Shown here piece after piece: positions 10,408 to 22,283 of a stretch of DNA of 64,000 bases. A model generated the notes under the pieces. The model was not told the DNA's origin and searched no databases. It worked only from the letters and a program-made list of their open reading frames with translations. The stretch covers positions 992,001 to 1,056,000 of the forward strand of contig JAEVLN010000008.1 in NCBI GenBank assembly GCA_018350325.1, in the 5' to 3' direction. Every line of letters begins with the position of its first letter. Position 1 is the first letter of the stretch. The position numbers and the translations under genes were made by a program. Source of the stretch: Globodera rostochiensis. Lineage: Eukaryota; Nematoda; Chromadorea; Rhabditida; Heteroderidae.

Positions 10408-11501
10408 TCATGAATATATGCCGCGGTCTTCCACAAAAAGTTCATCGACAACATTTGGATAGAATTGCTGTCGTTTAAATTGCCTTTTCCATCTAATCAA
10501 AGTGGCACTTCCAATTTTCAACATTTTGGCAATTTCCTCATCTCTAAGTTTAGGAGTTTTGTCCTTAATTTCATAATAACGATTCATCAATTCCTTTTGT
10601 TCGCTGTGGGAGTGTTTATGTTTTAGTGCTGTAAAAGAATTTCGAATTAATTTAAATGAATAATAAAATTGGTATTGAAATACTCACTGGTTTGGCCAAG
10701 TTTTCGTTTCCAATTATAAATTGTTGCAAAACTTAGACCCAATTCCTTCGCGACAGTTTTATCTAATTCATTTTGAAAGTTTTTGAATCCGCCCCGCTGT
10801 AACTCGGCTTTCTTTTGCTCAAATTTCTTAATCAAATGTTTACGTTCTTCTTTTTCATTACCAAAGTTATGCCTTTTCTGACTTATGCCAAATTCTTTTT
10901 TCCATTGATATATTTTTGTGGAATTGACTTTTAAATATTTAGCAATATTATTGTCTATTTGAACCCATTCTTTTTTTGAATATTTTCTTTTTTGCTTAAA
11001 TTCGTCTTTCATTGCGTGGAATTTGTCGATAATTTTACGTTTTCGCTCATCTTCAGCGTTTGAAGTAATTTCGTTCTGATCTTCCCCATTTTTGGCATTA
11101 ACAGAGTGATCAGACTCTGTGAGAGGAGGATTCTGATCAGTTGAATTGGGTTTAATTTGTCCAAGCTGATCAGTTGAATTGGGTTCAATGTGTCCAAGCT
11201 GATCAGTTGAATTGGGTTCAATTTGTCCAAAGTGATCAGACTCTGTGAGAGGAGGATTCTGATCAGTTGAATCGGGTCCAATTTGTCCAATTTGGGTGTT
11301 CTGCCGATTGATTTGGCGATGGAAATTGTGTTCAAGCGTTAATTTACGCCATTCATCGGCTTTGCCATTGTCCCACCATCCTTCTCCGAATATTTCATCA
11401 AACATTTTGGGTGGCGTTTCCTCCAATTCTACAGATTCGGCTTTTTCGAATAAATTTGTTGCAAAAAATAAGACCAAAATAAAAATCCAAAACTTATCCA
11501 T
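10408..11501 (-). CDS. Secreted HTH-repeat protein, intact, 344 residues
   Basis: This is a two-exon gene: exon 1 10688-11501 (271 codons plus 1 nt) and exon 2 10408-10628 (221 nt), with a 59-bp intron (gtgagta...ttttacag). Residues 1-23 form a signal peptide (MDKFWIFILVLFFATNLFEK, then AES). Residues 33-70 carry the family block FDEIFGEGWWDN...QNTQ. Residues 71-130 hold four imperfect copies of GQIEPNSTDQ, some ending in NPPLTESDH. Three homeodomain-like HTH units follow at about 153-205 (NIAKYLKV...IYQWKKEFG), 218-268 (VAKELGLSFATIYNWKRKLG) and 280-322 (IAKMLKIGSATLIRWKRQF). The third is encoded by exon 2. HTH units of this shape bind DNA in transposases and transcription factors. Combined with a signal peptide this suggests a secreted, perhaps nucleus-targeted protein, which is inference. 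I cannot assign it to a named family. Confidence 0.85.
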
Positions 11502-11774
11502 TTTATTCAGCGCGCGATTGAAATGGGCATTAATATAAATTATATTTTTTAATAATTCACCCGAATCAATATTCCCTTTTGAACCGGGACCAAATCAATA
11601 TTCCTGGGACCTCATAGAATAATAATATTCAACCATTTTATAAAAATGGCGATCGATTGTCAATAGTCAAATGAAAACAAATATTTTTAAATAATTCAAA
11701 TTCGCCCCGGTGGACAAAGTGACATTTTCCGTTCTGTTCGCATTTACGCCACAGATAAAAACAATGTCTTTTGT

Positions 11775-12664
11775 CGAAGCGGGCCACTCCCGTCCCGCCA
11801 CTCCCGTCCCGGCCACTCCCGTCCCGGACCACTCCCGTCCCGGGCCACTCCGTCCCGGGCCACTCCCGTCCCGGGCCACTCCCGTCCCGGGCCACTCCCG
11901 TCCCGCCACTCCCGTCCCGGGCCACTCCCGTCCCGGGCCACTCCCGTCCCGGGCCACTCCCGTCCCGGGCCACTCCCGTCCCGGGCCACTCCCGTCCCGG
12001 GCCACTCCCGTCCCGGCCACTCCCGTCCCAACCAATTTTTTTGAACTGCAAAATGTGATCGATATACTAAAGTAGAATTACATTTCGAATAGATTTTAGA
12101 ATTTTTCATCTTTTTAAGCTTCTAACCCATTGAATAGTTTTTTTTTTTGCTTTTTTCTTTGTCTACAGTGACATTGTTCAGTTTATTTTTTTCCTATACT
12201 ATTTTTTTCCAAATAGATTATAGCCTCAACAATGAAAATCAAGAAACAAAACCAGCAAAACAACAAAAACTTTAACATGAGGGCTGCTTGTACAACTTCC
12301 AAAGTTAAATGGCGACAAATTTTTTTCAAAATTCACATGTTGCAAATTGCAACATCAATTAAAAAGCCCAAAATTACAAAGAAAACGGAAGAACGATCGA
12401 GTTCATGCTTTTTGAATAATTTTTAGGCCGAACTTGTTTTTGGAAAATTTTGCATTTTTGAAAAAATGTTCGAATTCGGGTTCGGGGTTCGGAATTGGTC
12501 GAAACGGAGGTTAGATTCGGATTCTACGCTCTCCTAATACCTTTTTGAACTTGGGACAGGAGTGGCCGGGACGGGAGTGACCCGGGACGGGAGCGGCCCG
12601 GGACGGGAGTGGCGGGACGGGACTGGCCGGGACGGGAGTGGCGGGACGGGAGTGACCCCTACTC
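11775..12664. mobile_element. Foldback element with terminal arrays of a 16-bp repeat
   Basis: Between two copies of GTCTTTTGT (11766-11774 and 12665-12673) lie an array of ccactcccgtcccggg units (11776-12032) and, at the other end, the same unit in inverse orientation (about 12556-12655). About 520 bp of AT-rich DNA separates them. The flanks rejoin to the sequence found uninterrupted near 26040, 34100 and 46140 (acaatg...cttttcgtaattt, then tttcgatctttg), so these are paralogous unoccupied sites and the 9-bp duplication is a credible target-site duplication. There is no transposase gene. The six overlapping frames through the array are artefacts of the repeat. Confidence 0.75.
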
Positions 12665-12673
12665 GTCTTTTGT

Positions 12674-14264
12674 AACTTTTCCTTTAAATTTCGATCTTTG
12701 CTCCGCAGGAAAAATTCAATTTTTTGCGTCGAGTTTTCAAAAAGTTCAGAAGTTATGAACGCTTTTTATTATTAAAGAAATTTATTTTACCCGATTTCGG
12801 ACCCCGGACTCGGAATACAAACAATTTTCAAAAATTCAAATTTTTCCAAAAATTAATTGTGATCTCAAAATCATTTAAAAAACAAACAATTACAATGAAA
12901 CAGAGAATCTCGAATTCATGCTTTTTCAATGAAGGCCAAATGTGGAGGGGGCTTATAAAAACTCTTATAAAAGAGCCTGAATGACAATTTAGAACTCTTT
13001 CTAATTTACATCTTTTTACAGGAATTCGTATCCTTGAACTTTCAAAAATGTATTAAAAATAATAAGATTAATTTAAATTGAATCGAGCGCATTTTAATCT
13101 CTTATAAATTTTAGATGATTTTTCGATTAGGGGGGGGGGGGGTCGGCGGTGCTGATAGGCGCCGCCGAAAATTTTTTTGAATTTGACTCAATTCGTTAAG
13201 AGATTTTCAACCAAAATTTAAAACTACGTTAACTTTTTGAAGATTATAGGAATGAGAAAGCAAAATTTTTTTAAAGATTTTTAAAGTATTTGAATTTTGT
13301 CAAATTTCTAAGCAATTAAAATTCAAAAAATGTAAATTTTTATGAAATTTCTAAGCAATTTTCTTAAAAAATTAGTTAAAATTTCTTAATTTTTCCTTTT
13401 TCCTGCACGCGCTTAAGGATTCTTTCCCAATGATTTTTGGCAAAATTTAATGGGATAAATAAAAATGTCAATAACATGGAAGGTGTTTGAACGTCCAACA
13501 GATTTTTGGTGACGGGAACACAGTACAATAAGCCAACATTAACAGTTGCGTTACACATGAAAATGTGGTGAAGTGTCTTAAAAATTACAAATTTCTTTGA
13601 TACAATTTCTCTTTCGACAAAATTTCAAAGAATTTTCTCTTTCGATTTTCGTAAGAAAATCGCTAGAAAAACCTCGAAATTATTGAAATCGAAAGGTTTC
13701 GACGCAGCCCTGGGCTCTATTTTAGTTGTGGGGGGGGGGAGGCGCCGGAGGACGGATTATGGCACAAAACACAAACCTAAATTTAAAGGATGAAATTTTA
13801 TATTTTTATTGAGTTTTTTCTTTTGCATTTTCCGATGAGTTTCCAATTTCTTCCATCCTTTAATAAGCAGGAAATTCAAAAGCAATAAATTTGTTAAGCT
13901 AGAATTAGCGAAATTGTCTATAATTTAGAAACAGCTACGGTGAAAATAAAAACATCAATGCGCATTATATAAGAAAGCAAGAATGCGTATATTCTGGCAA
14001 AATGTTTATTATTAGGGCGTCCAAAATGATTTTTTCCTGATCTTGGAATGGCCTAAAACGCGCGCATTCACGATTTATGTGCATATTTGTGCATATTTCG
14101 CTATTTATGTGCATCTTTTATGTGCTTAGCATTTTGCAAAAAATTTCTTCACAAAAGTCAAACAAAAAAATGTTTTTTTAGCAAGCATTCACCACCATTG
14201 TGGAGGCTATGTTGATAATCATGACATTCCCTCCTAGTCTTTAGTGGGGGAAAACTAATTTTTC
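12674..14264. other. Gene-free stretch
   Basis: The start (12674-12720) continues the sequence of the unoccupied site (tttcgatctttgctccgcag). At 13139-13215 lies a copy of the dispersed GC-rich palindrome (tcggcggtgctgataggcgc), preceded by a G run. A G run also occurs at 13732-13739. No gene is supported. Confidence 0.45.
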
Positions 14265-14386
14265 TACCGTATTTTTCCTATTAGCAACCCCCTCTCCATT
14301 TGAAACCCCCTCTCTAATAGTGATCCCCCCTCGAGGTGGGTTTGAACAATAGTAACCCCGGGGTTACTAATAGGAAAAATACGGTA
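14265..14386. mobile_element. Short MITE, 122 bp
   Basis: The ends are perfect inverted repeats, TACCGTATTTTTCCTATTAG and complement. The core consists of CCCCTC-rich words. It is too short to code. Its centre resembles the C/G-rich elements at 33643-33765 and 50808-50932. Confidence 0.75.
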
Positions 14387-14855
14387 TATTTACTAATAGT
14401 TACTTTAGGGCTTGTTTATCAGTTAGCAAGTCTTGCCCCCAATCCTTGACAATCGCATGAGTTTTTCACTTGAAAATTTGTATCTCATCAGCAATTTTAA
14501 CCAGTGTTGAATGAATTTGAAGAATTTTGGGAAAATTTTATATTGAATTTGGAAAAATTTATGTATTTTAGGGGGGAGTTCTGTTTTAGGTTATACGGTA
14601 AGTTGAAAAATGCAAAAAAAAGAGCGAAAAAATTTAAAATAAAAGAATCAATTTCAGTTCATGAAACTTGTAATTAAACATTTCTAACAAACAGCTTTTT
14701 AAAGCAAACAAAAAAAGACTTTGTTCTCCATGCGCAAATTTAAGCGAGCCCAAGCAGAAAAAGGAGGAATTTTAACAATGCCAAAGCGGCACGCACGACA
14801 GGTTGGCATGAAATAAGAACCGATTAAGTTATTCGAATACTCCCCGAAATCGAGC
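14387..14855. other. 3' flank of the next gene, no gene seen
   Basis: AT-rich sequence with no supported open frame. It is the downstream flank of the minus-strand HTH-repeat gene that follows. Confidence 0.4.
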
Positions 14856-15751
14856 TTAATTTTTCTGAATATTTACCGCGGCATTCTCTTCCACGACAGA
14901 ATTTGGATGCAATTGCTGTTGTTTAAATTGCCTTTTCCATCTAATCAAAGTGGCACTTCCAATTTTCAATGTTTTGGCAATGTCCTCATCTCTAATTTTA
15001 GGATTTTTGCCCTTTATTTCATAATAACTTTTCATCAAAAATTCCTTTTGTTTGTCATGGGCGTATTTATTGGCTGCTGTAAAAGAATTTTTAATTAATA
15101 AAAATAAATAATAAAATTGGGCTAGAAATACTCACTGGTTTGGCCAAGTTTTCGTTTCCACCTGTAAATTGTTGCAAAACTGAGGCCCAATTCTTTTGCG
15201 ACATTTTCATCAATTTCGTGCTCATAAGAGTTTTTGAATCCGGCCCGCTTTAACTCGGTTTTTATCTGATCAAATTTCTCTATTAAATGTTTTCGCTTAT
15301 TTTTTAGATGTATTTGACATAAGCTAAACTCTTTTTTCCATTTATATATTTTGAGCGACTGATTTTGAGTTCTTTCTTTGTACGAAAATTTTCCTTTTTG
15401 TTTAAATTTGTCTTTAACTGAGAGGAATTTGTCAACAATTTTACGTTCTTCATCGTTTGAAGTAATTTCATTTTGATCTTTACCATTTTTGGCATTATCA
15501 GAGTGATCAGACTCTGTGAGAGGAGAATTCTGATCAGTTGAATTGTGTTCAATTTGTCCAATTTGGGTGTTCTGTCCATCGATTTGGTGATGGAAATTTT
15601 GTTCAAGCGTTAATTTATCCCATTCGTCCGCCTTGTCATTGTCCCACCATCCTTCTCCGAATATTTCATCAAATAAATTTACAGATTCGGCTTTGTCCAA
15701 TGAATTTGTTGCGAAGAATAAGACCAAAATTAAAATCCAAATCTCTTCCAT
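14856..15751 (-). CDS. Secreted HTH-repeat protein, intact, 278 residues
   Basis: Exon 1 is 15136-15751 (205 codons plus 1 nt) and exon 2 is 14856-15076 (221 nt). The intron has the family ends gtgagta and ttttacag. The signal peptide reads MEEIWILILVLFFATNSLDK. It is followed by FDEIFGEGWWDNDKADEW and only one copy of the acidic repeat (GQIEHNSTDQNSPLTESDH). The first HTH unit has lost its IAKxLKV helix (RTQNQSLKIYKWKKEFS), while the second (VAKELGLSFATIYRWKRKLG) and third (IAKTLKIGSATLIRWKRQF) are intact. The reading frame is open throughout and both exon phases match the other copies, so the loss looks tolerated. It differs from the 10408-11501 copy throughout, including in its repeat number. 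Confidence 0.85.
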
Positions 15752-16380
15752 CTTAAGATAATCGTTGGGATAAATGAATAAAAATTTTCAGCCCAAATAC
15801 ATGAAAATAGTGACATTCTCTGGAGTCATTCAGTAAATCAATAAACTGGCAATATTTTCACATTGCTGACAACCGTCTATAAACTATTTTTTTTGGTCTG
15901 CATTTTTCCAGGGTTATTTTTTCGCATATAAAACCGAAATTCATTTAAAATTACCTAACCCTGTTTCCGGACCCAACCAAGAGGAGATAGCAGGCACGGA
16001 GTCCAGTCGCCGGCGCAAATATATCGGCCCAAATGTATCGACGCAAATGTTGCCGGCCAAAAAAGTCTGATCTTGAGGTTGTATACTCCCGATCCCCGAG
16101 CCAAAAAAAGCTAGGGGACGAGGTCGGGGAGGCCGGGGTTGACCTTGTCAGGGGTCGGGGACGACCCCGTTTTGGGGTTCGGGTGTCGGGGAGGAACCCT
16201 ACGTTGTACTGAACGTCAGCGACTAAACAACAAAATTTACTTAATTTTTTCACCAAATTAGAATTCAAAAAAATAATACGCATTATCGAAAAATTTATTA
16301 ATATTTCTTTATTATAAGAATGCGCGCATAAAAATGTGATTAAATCCAAAAATCAATTCTTTGTAAAAATCTGCAAAATA
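15752..16380. other. Gene-free, with GGTCGGGG-rich relic
   Basis: At about 16110-16195 there is a block of ggtcggggacgaccccg words of the type found inside small hAT-like elements here; a similar block is at 53270-53330. No gene is supported. Confidence 0.4.
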
Positions 16381-17647
16381 AATGTAAAGTAGGGCCTTTG
16401 AAGTTTGATGCGGTGGTTGTTCAGATAACTATAAATTATTTTTTCCGACTTTCTCTGAACATTTACGGTGGGTAAAACGATTCTAAAAATTCATTTAATT
16501 TTACGATTCTTAAAAAGTATTTTAGATGATGATAATTCACAAGTTTACATTTCATTTTTGGGGTGGACAAAATCACAAAACCATAGGGGGAACTGGCCCC
16601 TTTTGGTTTTCAATATTCGTAATTTTTTTGGGAACAATTTTCGTAATAAATCATGTTAAATTTCCAAAAAATTCCCGACGGCAACGACAGGCGTCGTCGG
16701 ACTGTTGTCGGATCTTAAAAATATTGTCAAATTCATGATCAGCACCCTTTAAAACCCCATATATGATGTTTTCAACGCCCTTTTGTTAACCTTTTTTTCG
16801 AGTAACATTCTGTGGTGACGGCTCAAATGTTCAGGAAATTGATAACACAAATTCGGATTTGAATGAAGATTCCAAATGAAATGAGGAATTTTTAATTCTC
16901 TGATGCAGATTTTTAAAACTTTGAGATCGAACTCTGATTTAAAGATATTAATGGCTATATGTTTTTCCGCCTCCGACCCAATTCGCTTTTCAAATTGTTA
17001 TTAATGAAAATAGCTGAAATTTTCAGTGAAATTTGTACAAATAGCGGAAGCTAATGCCGCAAAACGGTAAAAAGATTTGACTCAATTTGCAAAAATAAAT
17101 TATTATTTTAAGGATTTTAAGACTCCGATGGGTTCAAACATGTTAACTGTGTCGCTCAATGGGAGTAACCGGTTAATTTAGGAAATTCTAAAATTTGAAC
17201 GTCTATAACTTTTTTTAAACTCAACCAAATCAAACAAACATGATGCCGTTCGAAATCTGTATGCTTTTAAAAGCTATTGTTAAATCAAAGCTAAAAATTC
17301 GAAAATTTGTGAAAAATTTAATTGAATAAAAGGTTCTTTTCACCTTTTATCCAAAATTAAGCGGGTAATTCCAGAAGATCGATTTCATAATTAACCGTAA
17401 CACATATCGTTGAATGCATATGTTTTCCGTAAGAACCAACTTGGGACAGTTAGAAACCGATGTGAAAGGTCTGGAGGAGCGGTTCGGGAATTTGTTCGTC
17501 AAACGGTGATTATAAAATTTCAGCGATTTAGGTACGACACATTTTTTTGGCATTTTTGTTGCACAGTTCCTGGACCCGAGAATCAAAGATAACGGAACTC
17601 AGTGACTTGTTAAATTAAATAAATTACTAGCGGTTTAGGTGCGCCTA

Positions 17648-17667
17648 ACGGCGCACCAAAATCGCTA
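17648..17667 (-). terminator. Helitron 3' terminal hairpin
   Basis: GGTGCGCC and GGCGCACC form an 8-bp perfect stem with a four-base loop, seven bases from the terminal CTAG. In Helitrons this hairpin is thought to act as the stop signal for rolling-circle transposition. Confidence 0.9.
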
Positions 17668-18019
17668 GAAACTACGGTTGTATTGATCAGAAATCAAATA
17701 TTTAGAGAGTGCAAAAAGATAAATGAAAGGGGTAAAGTTGATTTTATTTCTATTTTAATTTCTGTACCAAAGCAATATTTCCTATAGACACTGCTAGTCC
17801 ATAAGTATTCTGCTTTGCCTTTTTATTGCTAATCGATATGCTTAAACAGCACTTTGCTGTTTGTCCGACACATGCCAATTAGATTTTAAATTCCTAACCT
17901 ATTAATTTCAACCTAATGCAAAAAAAAAACAATATTACCATTGGTTTAAGAAGTCCACACGGAGGGCCAATCTGCAATTCTCTTGATCTCGTCTAAATCT
18001 GCAATTCTCTTGATCTCAT

Positions 18020-19144
18020 CTAATCATCTTTGTCTAATAGCTCCCTAAAAACAACATTCTTCACCTTTCTTTCAAAATTATTCTGATCTAATCTAATTCT
18101 CAGCATGTTCCATGCCCTTGCTCTCGAAAGAGCCACATACAATTGCCCATGGCTAAATACATCTTTTCTTAAATCAATTCCAACTCGCTCAAGTGTTTGG
18201 CCTTGAGCCTTATTAATGGTCATCGCAAAAGCTAACACCAATGGAAATTGGTGCCTATGCAGATCAAAGGGGTATTCTTCGGCACAGCAAAGTGTGATCC
18301 GAGGGATATACACCGTCTGACCTGCCTTATCCCCAGTCAAAATCTTGCATACTATCAAATTCTTGTGCATTTCTTCTACTTTCATTCTCGCTCCATTACA
18401 AAGACCCAATTCTATGTTCATATTTCTAATCAACATGACAATTGCATTTTTCTTTAATCTTAACTCATGCTTTGAAAACCCTGAGGGGTTCAACGCATTC
18501 AAATACTCGTCTAAATATTCATCTGCTCTTTGTCTGTTCTCATCTTCAGCTCGGTCAATGCTCTTGTATACTATTTCTTCTCCAGGCATCATATCTAACA
18601 CCTTTTTGTTCAATTCACTAACATCCACATTCTTTGGTGCCAAAATGGCACTTTTTGCCATTTCATTCCAATTGTCAGAAACAATGAAGTTTCCAAATAT
18701 TTCTTCGGCTAAATCTCCATTACTTATGCAATTCTCAGGCAATATCATCTCATCATTTTCATTATTCCATTTACCACTTCCAATCTCTAAAAGATCTTTG
18801 GCAAATTTCTGCTCTGTTTCTAAAGCTCTCATATTCTTTGTCAATTTATATCTTTTTGCAATTCTCCAATACTCACTTCTTTTTATTGTCGAATTGACCA
18901 ATTCTGATCTGGTGGCATGCTTCTGAATTGGAAGGGTCTGACGAAAGTCGCCTGTCCAAAGCATAACTTTGCCACCAAATGCTATATCATTATTCATTAT
19001 TTCTTTCAATTTCTCGTCCAATGTTCTCATCGCGCGCTTATTAATCATAGGCGCTTCATCACAAATAAACAAAGCTGTTTCTTTTAGTTCTTGCCATGCT
19101 TTTGATCTTGGGCCAATATTCGAGTTACTCATATCTAAGGACAA
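18020..19144 (-). CDS. Helitron helicase, C-terminal part
   Basis: This frame encodes the later SF1/PIF1-type helicase motifs: [16 protein letters not shown] (Walker B), [17 protein letters not shown] (motif III), YKLTKNMRA (motif IV region) and [17 protein letters not shown] plus [17 protein letters not shown] (motifs V/VI). It would be joined to the frame ending at 19135. The sequence passes from TLHNLG to [11 protein letters not shown] across a one-base frame change near 19140, so the first ATG at 19144 is not a true start. Stop at 18020. The protein unwinds the displaced strand during rolling-circle transposition. Confidence 0.9.
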   Translation of the reverse strand: MSLDMSNSNIGPRSKAWQELKETALFICDEAPMINKRAMRTLDEKLKEIMNNDIAFGGKVMLWTGDFRQTLPIQKHATRSELVNSTIKRSEYWRIAKRYKLTKNMRALETEQKFAKDLLEIGSGKWNNENDEMILPENCISNGDLAEEIFGNFIVSDNWNEMAKSAILAPKNVDVSELNKKVLDMMPGEEIVYKSIDRAEDENRQRADEYLDEYLNALNPSGFSKHELRLKKNAIVMLIRNMNIELGLCNGARMKVEEMHKNLIVCKILTGDKAGQTVYIPRITLCCAEEYPFDLHRHQFPLVLAFAMTINKAQGQTLERVGIDLRKDVFSHGQLYVALSRARAWNMLRIRLDQNNFERKVKNVVFRELLDKDD

Positions 19145-22100
19145 CCCAAATTATGCAAGGTTCTTCCAGCAGGCAACAAAGTTGCTGCCATGCCGGTAAA
19201 AGCCATTGTACTCACTTTCTTTCTCTCACCTCTAATCAAATGCACAAATGCTGTATTCACATGCGTTTTCCCTGATCCACCCGGTCCACTTAGGAAGAAG
19301 AACGCGGGCTCATTTACCGGACTCCTAATTCTGGTCAATATTTCATCAGTTACTGTTTTCTGTTCATCATACATCAAATCATAGGCTCTTTGACCCAAAT
19401 CAAATTCTTCTGCAGCATTAAATACTTGTTCTATATCTTCATCCACATTTATCTGCTCCATGGTTGGAAAATCAGCAAGTGTTTTTTCAGCCCTCTTAAT
19501 GCTAAGCGCTATTTCTCTGTAAGCTTTAGCATATGCAATTTCTTTTCTAAAACTCCTGCTCAAATCCTCGGACAAGGATTCCTTAAACATTTCCCAAAGC
19601 TCCTCCGGTTTGGCCGGATTGCAATGGACCAATATTAATGCAAAGAAATCTCTCAATTTCCACGGCATTTCAAAGCTTTCAGCTTCTTCTAATGCCCTTT
19701 TCCATTCTTCATCATTTCTAATTAAACCTTTTTCAAGACAGGCTTCAGCGAAAGTTGTGCAAACCTTAACTGAGCCGTCTGACTCTACAACTGTCTTCAA
19801 TTCATCATAAGAACATGCTCCTTTCACATTCAACAGCAACAGCCGCAGGTGGTATCTTTCCGGCTCAGCCGGTGACACTTTCACCATGCGACCAATTGTG
19901 TTAAAATGTGCCTTTCTCTCTGACCATTTTCCCTTTTTTAGGCAAAATTTCTCCGGTATCTGATGATACAACAAAGTCTTCGCTAAGGCATTTGTCTTGT
20001 TCAAATCAAAATATGCCATTAACACAGAACCATTTTCAATTCTTTCCCTAATCTCTTCTTCATCCATATTCTCATCAAAATAACAAATCTGGTCACCTTG
20101 TAAATGCACAGACAAAGACATTATACTATGACTTCTGTCATACATGGGCAATTCGAAAATTCTCCACACAGCTTCTTGAGGGCAAACATATCTCGCGTCA
20201 ATGAACTCTTTCACTTCATCGTGATCGTTTTTTGATTCTAATTCCAATCTTGCTCTGTCTGGTGGCTTATGAACATACTTATGCAAATATTTCACAGAAC
20301 TAACACTGTTAACTTTTTCCAAATTAATATGACACTTGAACATTTTTAGCAAATACAGATTGTGCGGCACAACCCAACGATTATCCAATTCAATTCTTCG
20401 GCCATTTGCAAATACTTCAACAGTTCTTCCATCATTTGGCCTTGCATACAAAGCCAAACCATTTTCCAGAACTACAGTCTCTTCTTGGAATGCTTTTGGA
20501 TAAGCCTTTGAGCATTTTCTAATCTTTATTCCATTCTCACTCTGAGTCTCCTCCATGCACGGGCAATTTGGATTTAAATCACCGCACGGGCCATGGATCA
20601 TAAACTTTTTTACTAAAGCATATAACTCAGGTTCTTCGTCTTTGGCTGGTATTCTTGCACTAATTCCTCTTTTTTCTACATCTTCTCCTGTTAACAATTT
20701 ATCATGTTCCGACAACGTCAAAAGCAAATGAATGTGCGGCAGTCCCCTTCCTTGGTTCTCCACCGGATACATCCATGCAATAACTTCGCCAAAAATCTTT
20801 GTCTTGGTTATCTGATTCATAATTGCCTTAACTTTTAGGTAAAAAACTCTCACAACCAAATCTGGACGATCAGTTGGCACTTGTTCATGAAACAAATTCT
20901 CGATTATCTCATTCCATTGCGGGTTACATGTCATTGTCAAAAACAAATCCGGTTTTCCAAATCTTCTTACTATGGCCATAGCATCTTGAAAATGCTTTTC
21001 AACATACCTTGGACAATTTGTCATTGTTGGAGGAAGAATTACCTTCCTTCCAAGTGGCAAACCTGTTTCTTGTGCTCTTCTCACTAACATATTGTCAATA
21101 TTCTTATATGCTTCAGCACAAATCTTTTTCTGATTATTTCTAATCCAATTCATTCTATCGCCTTCAATCTTCACATATTCGTCAGCACAATACTGTTGGA
21201 AAAGTTTGCCGCCATATAAAATGGGGTTAAACTCTTTCTCTCTAATCGCTAATGTATAACTCACATACTGTAATCTAGTCACTCTTCTATTGCTGTTTCT
21301 TTGCTTTATTTCAGGATGCCAACCGAACGTACCACGCGGGTAGAACAGTGGGTATGTCAGTGGTGTGACCATTTTGTCAGTGCTACCCAAAATTTTCAAC
21401 TCCTTTCCACGTTCGCGAACAACAATCTTAGCATTTGGTACTTCACCATCTGCTCCAGGTACATAAACAGCTGCCACTTCATTAGCTCTTGGTACATTAT
21501 ACCCTATCCTTCTATCCATTTGTTTTCCAGTATCAAATAATAATTTTATCTCTGCAAGTTCTCTGCGTTCACTCATTGCTCTTTCTAATTCATTATCTTC
21601 TTCATCTTTCATCATCATATACGCCTCAGCAAAAGGATTCACATTTTTTATCACTTCATACACAGTTTTGAGCAACTGAAAATCAACGCCAGCATTGGCT
21701 TGCCTCAGTGCACTCATTGCTTGTGCCGTGTCAACGATGAATATCTGCCCGTAGGCAGGTTCATCGCCATGATCTGGATTCAACGCTAAATTCATTTTAT
21801 GATAAATCTGACCATAAATGCGAAAACAATATGGCCCTCTGTTATTCGGGAATCTATATCTAAGCGGGTTCATTGAAGCAAATGAAACGCTACTATTCAA
21901 ATGTCTAATATTCTCAAAAAAATTCACATGCCTTGCGTCAAATTTCATGAACAGGTCTCTTAAAATTGCAGGAAAATCCTGCTCAGGCATCTGTGGTAAA
22001 TCAATTTTCCCATGGTGACAACAATCCCTAAAGGAATTTCCTTTACCAATTACTTTTTCTTCTACAAAATGTAATGCTGCACAATGCGTACAGCAAATAC

Positions 22101-22269
22101 TCATTTGGCTAAGTCTGTGTTCTAATGCATTAACATGATTCTCTGCTGCATAAATGCTGATATGAAATTTTCGTTGTCTAACTATTCGTTGTATGTTTCT
22201 TTTTTGATTCAGTCTAGTTAATCTTTGAGCTTCAGATTTATTTACCCTAACATTCTCTTGTCTAATCAT
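19135..22269 (-). CDS. Helitron Rep and helicase N-terminal part
   Basis: A long open frame of 1044 residues. Rep-type rolling-circle initiator motifs are present: [13 protein letters not shown] (motif 1), [13 protein letters not shown] (the HxH metal-binding motif 2) and KYLHKYVHK (motif 3 with the catalytic tyrosine region). Near the end come the helicase Walker A ([18 protein letters not shown]) and motif Ia ([20 protein letters not shown]). The N-terminus continues an Arg-rich repeated pattern from the frame at 22284-22691. Breaks: a one-base shift before residue 1 and another after LHNLG. Apart from these two shifts it is intact, which suggests recent activity. Confidence 0.92.
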   Translation of the reverse strand: MIRQENVRVNKSEAQRLTRLNQKRNIQRIVRQRKFHISIYAAENHVNALEHRLSQMSICCTHCAALHFVEEKVIGKGNSFRDCCHHGKIDLPQMPEQDFPAILRDLFMKFDARHVNFFENIRHLNSSVSFASMNPLRYRFPNNRGPYCFRIYGQIYHKMNLALNPDHGDEPAYGQIFIVDTAQAMSALRQANAGVDFQLLKTVYEVIKNVNPFAEAYMMMKDEEDNELERAMSERRELAEIKLLFDTGKQMDRRIGYNVPRANEVAAVYVPGADGEVPNAKIVVRERGKELKILGSTDKMVTPLTYPLFYPRGTFGWHPEIKQRNSNRRVTRLQYVSYTLAIREKEFNPILYGGKLFQQYCADEYVKIEGDRMNWIRNNQKKICAEAYKNIDNMLVRRAQETGLPLGRKVILPPTMTNCPRYVEKHFQDAMAIVRRFGKPDLFLTMTCNPQWNEIIENLFHEQVPTDRPDLVVRVFYLKVKAIMNQITKTKIFGEVIAWMYPVENQGRGLPHIHLLLTLSEHDKLLTGEDVEKRGISARIPAKDEEPELYALVKKFMIHGPCGDLNPNCPCMEETQSENGIKIRKCSKAYPKAFQEETVVLENGLALYARPNDGRTVEVFANGRRIELDNRWVVPHNLYLLKMFKCHINLEKVNSVSSVKYLHKYVHKPPDRARLELESKNDHDEVKEFIDARYVCPQEAVWRIFELPMYDRSHSIMSLSVHLQGDQICYFDENMDEEEIRERIENGSVLMAYFDLNKTNALAKTLLYHQIPEKFCLKKGKWSERKAHFNTIGRMVKVSPAEPERYHLRLLLLNVKGACSYDELKTVVESDGSVKVCTTFAEACLEKGLIRNDEEWKRALEEAESFEMPWKLRDFFALILVHCNPAKPEELWEMFKESLSEDLSRSFRKEIAYAKAYREIALSIKRAEKTLADFPTMEQINVDEDIEQVFNAAEEFDLGQRAYDLMYDEQKTVTDEILTRIRSPVNEPAFFFLSGPGGSGKTHVNTAFVHLIRGERKKVSTMAFTGMAATLLPAGRTLHNLGCP

Positions 22270-22283
22270 CTGCTTATTTAATC

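Noticed and set aside
11776..12032. CRISPR-like regular repeats
   Set aside because: The 16-bp units are contiguous with no unique spacers, the genome is eukaryotic, and the array is the end of a foldback element.
18345..18926. 193-residue plus-strand frame across the Helitron helicase
   Set aside because: It is a shadow of the well-supported minus-strand helicase frame.
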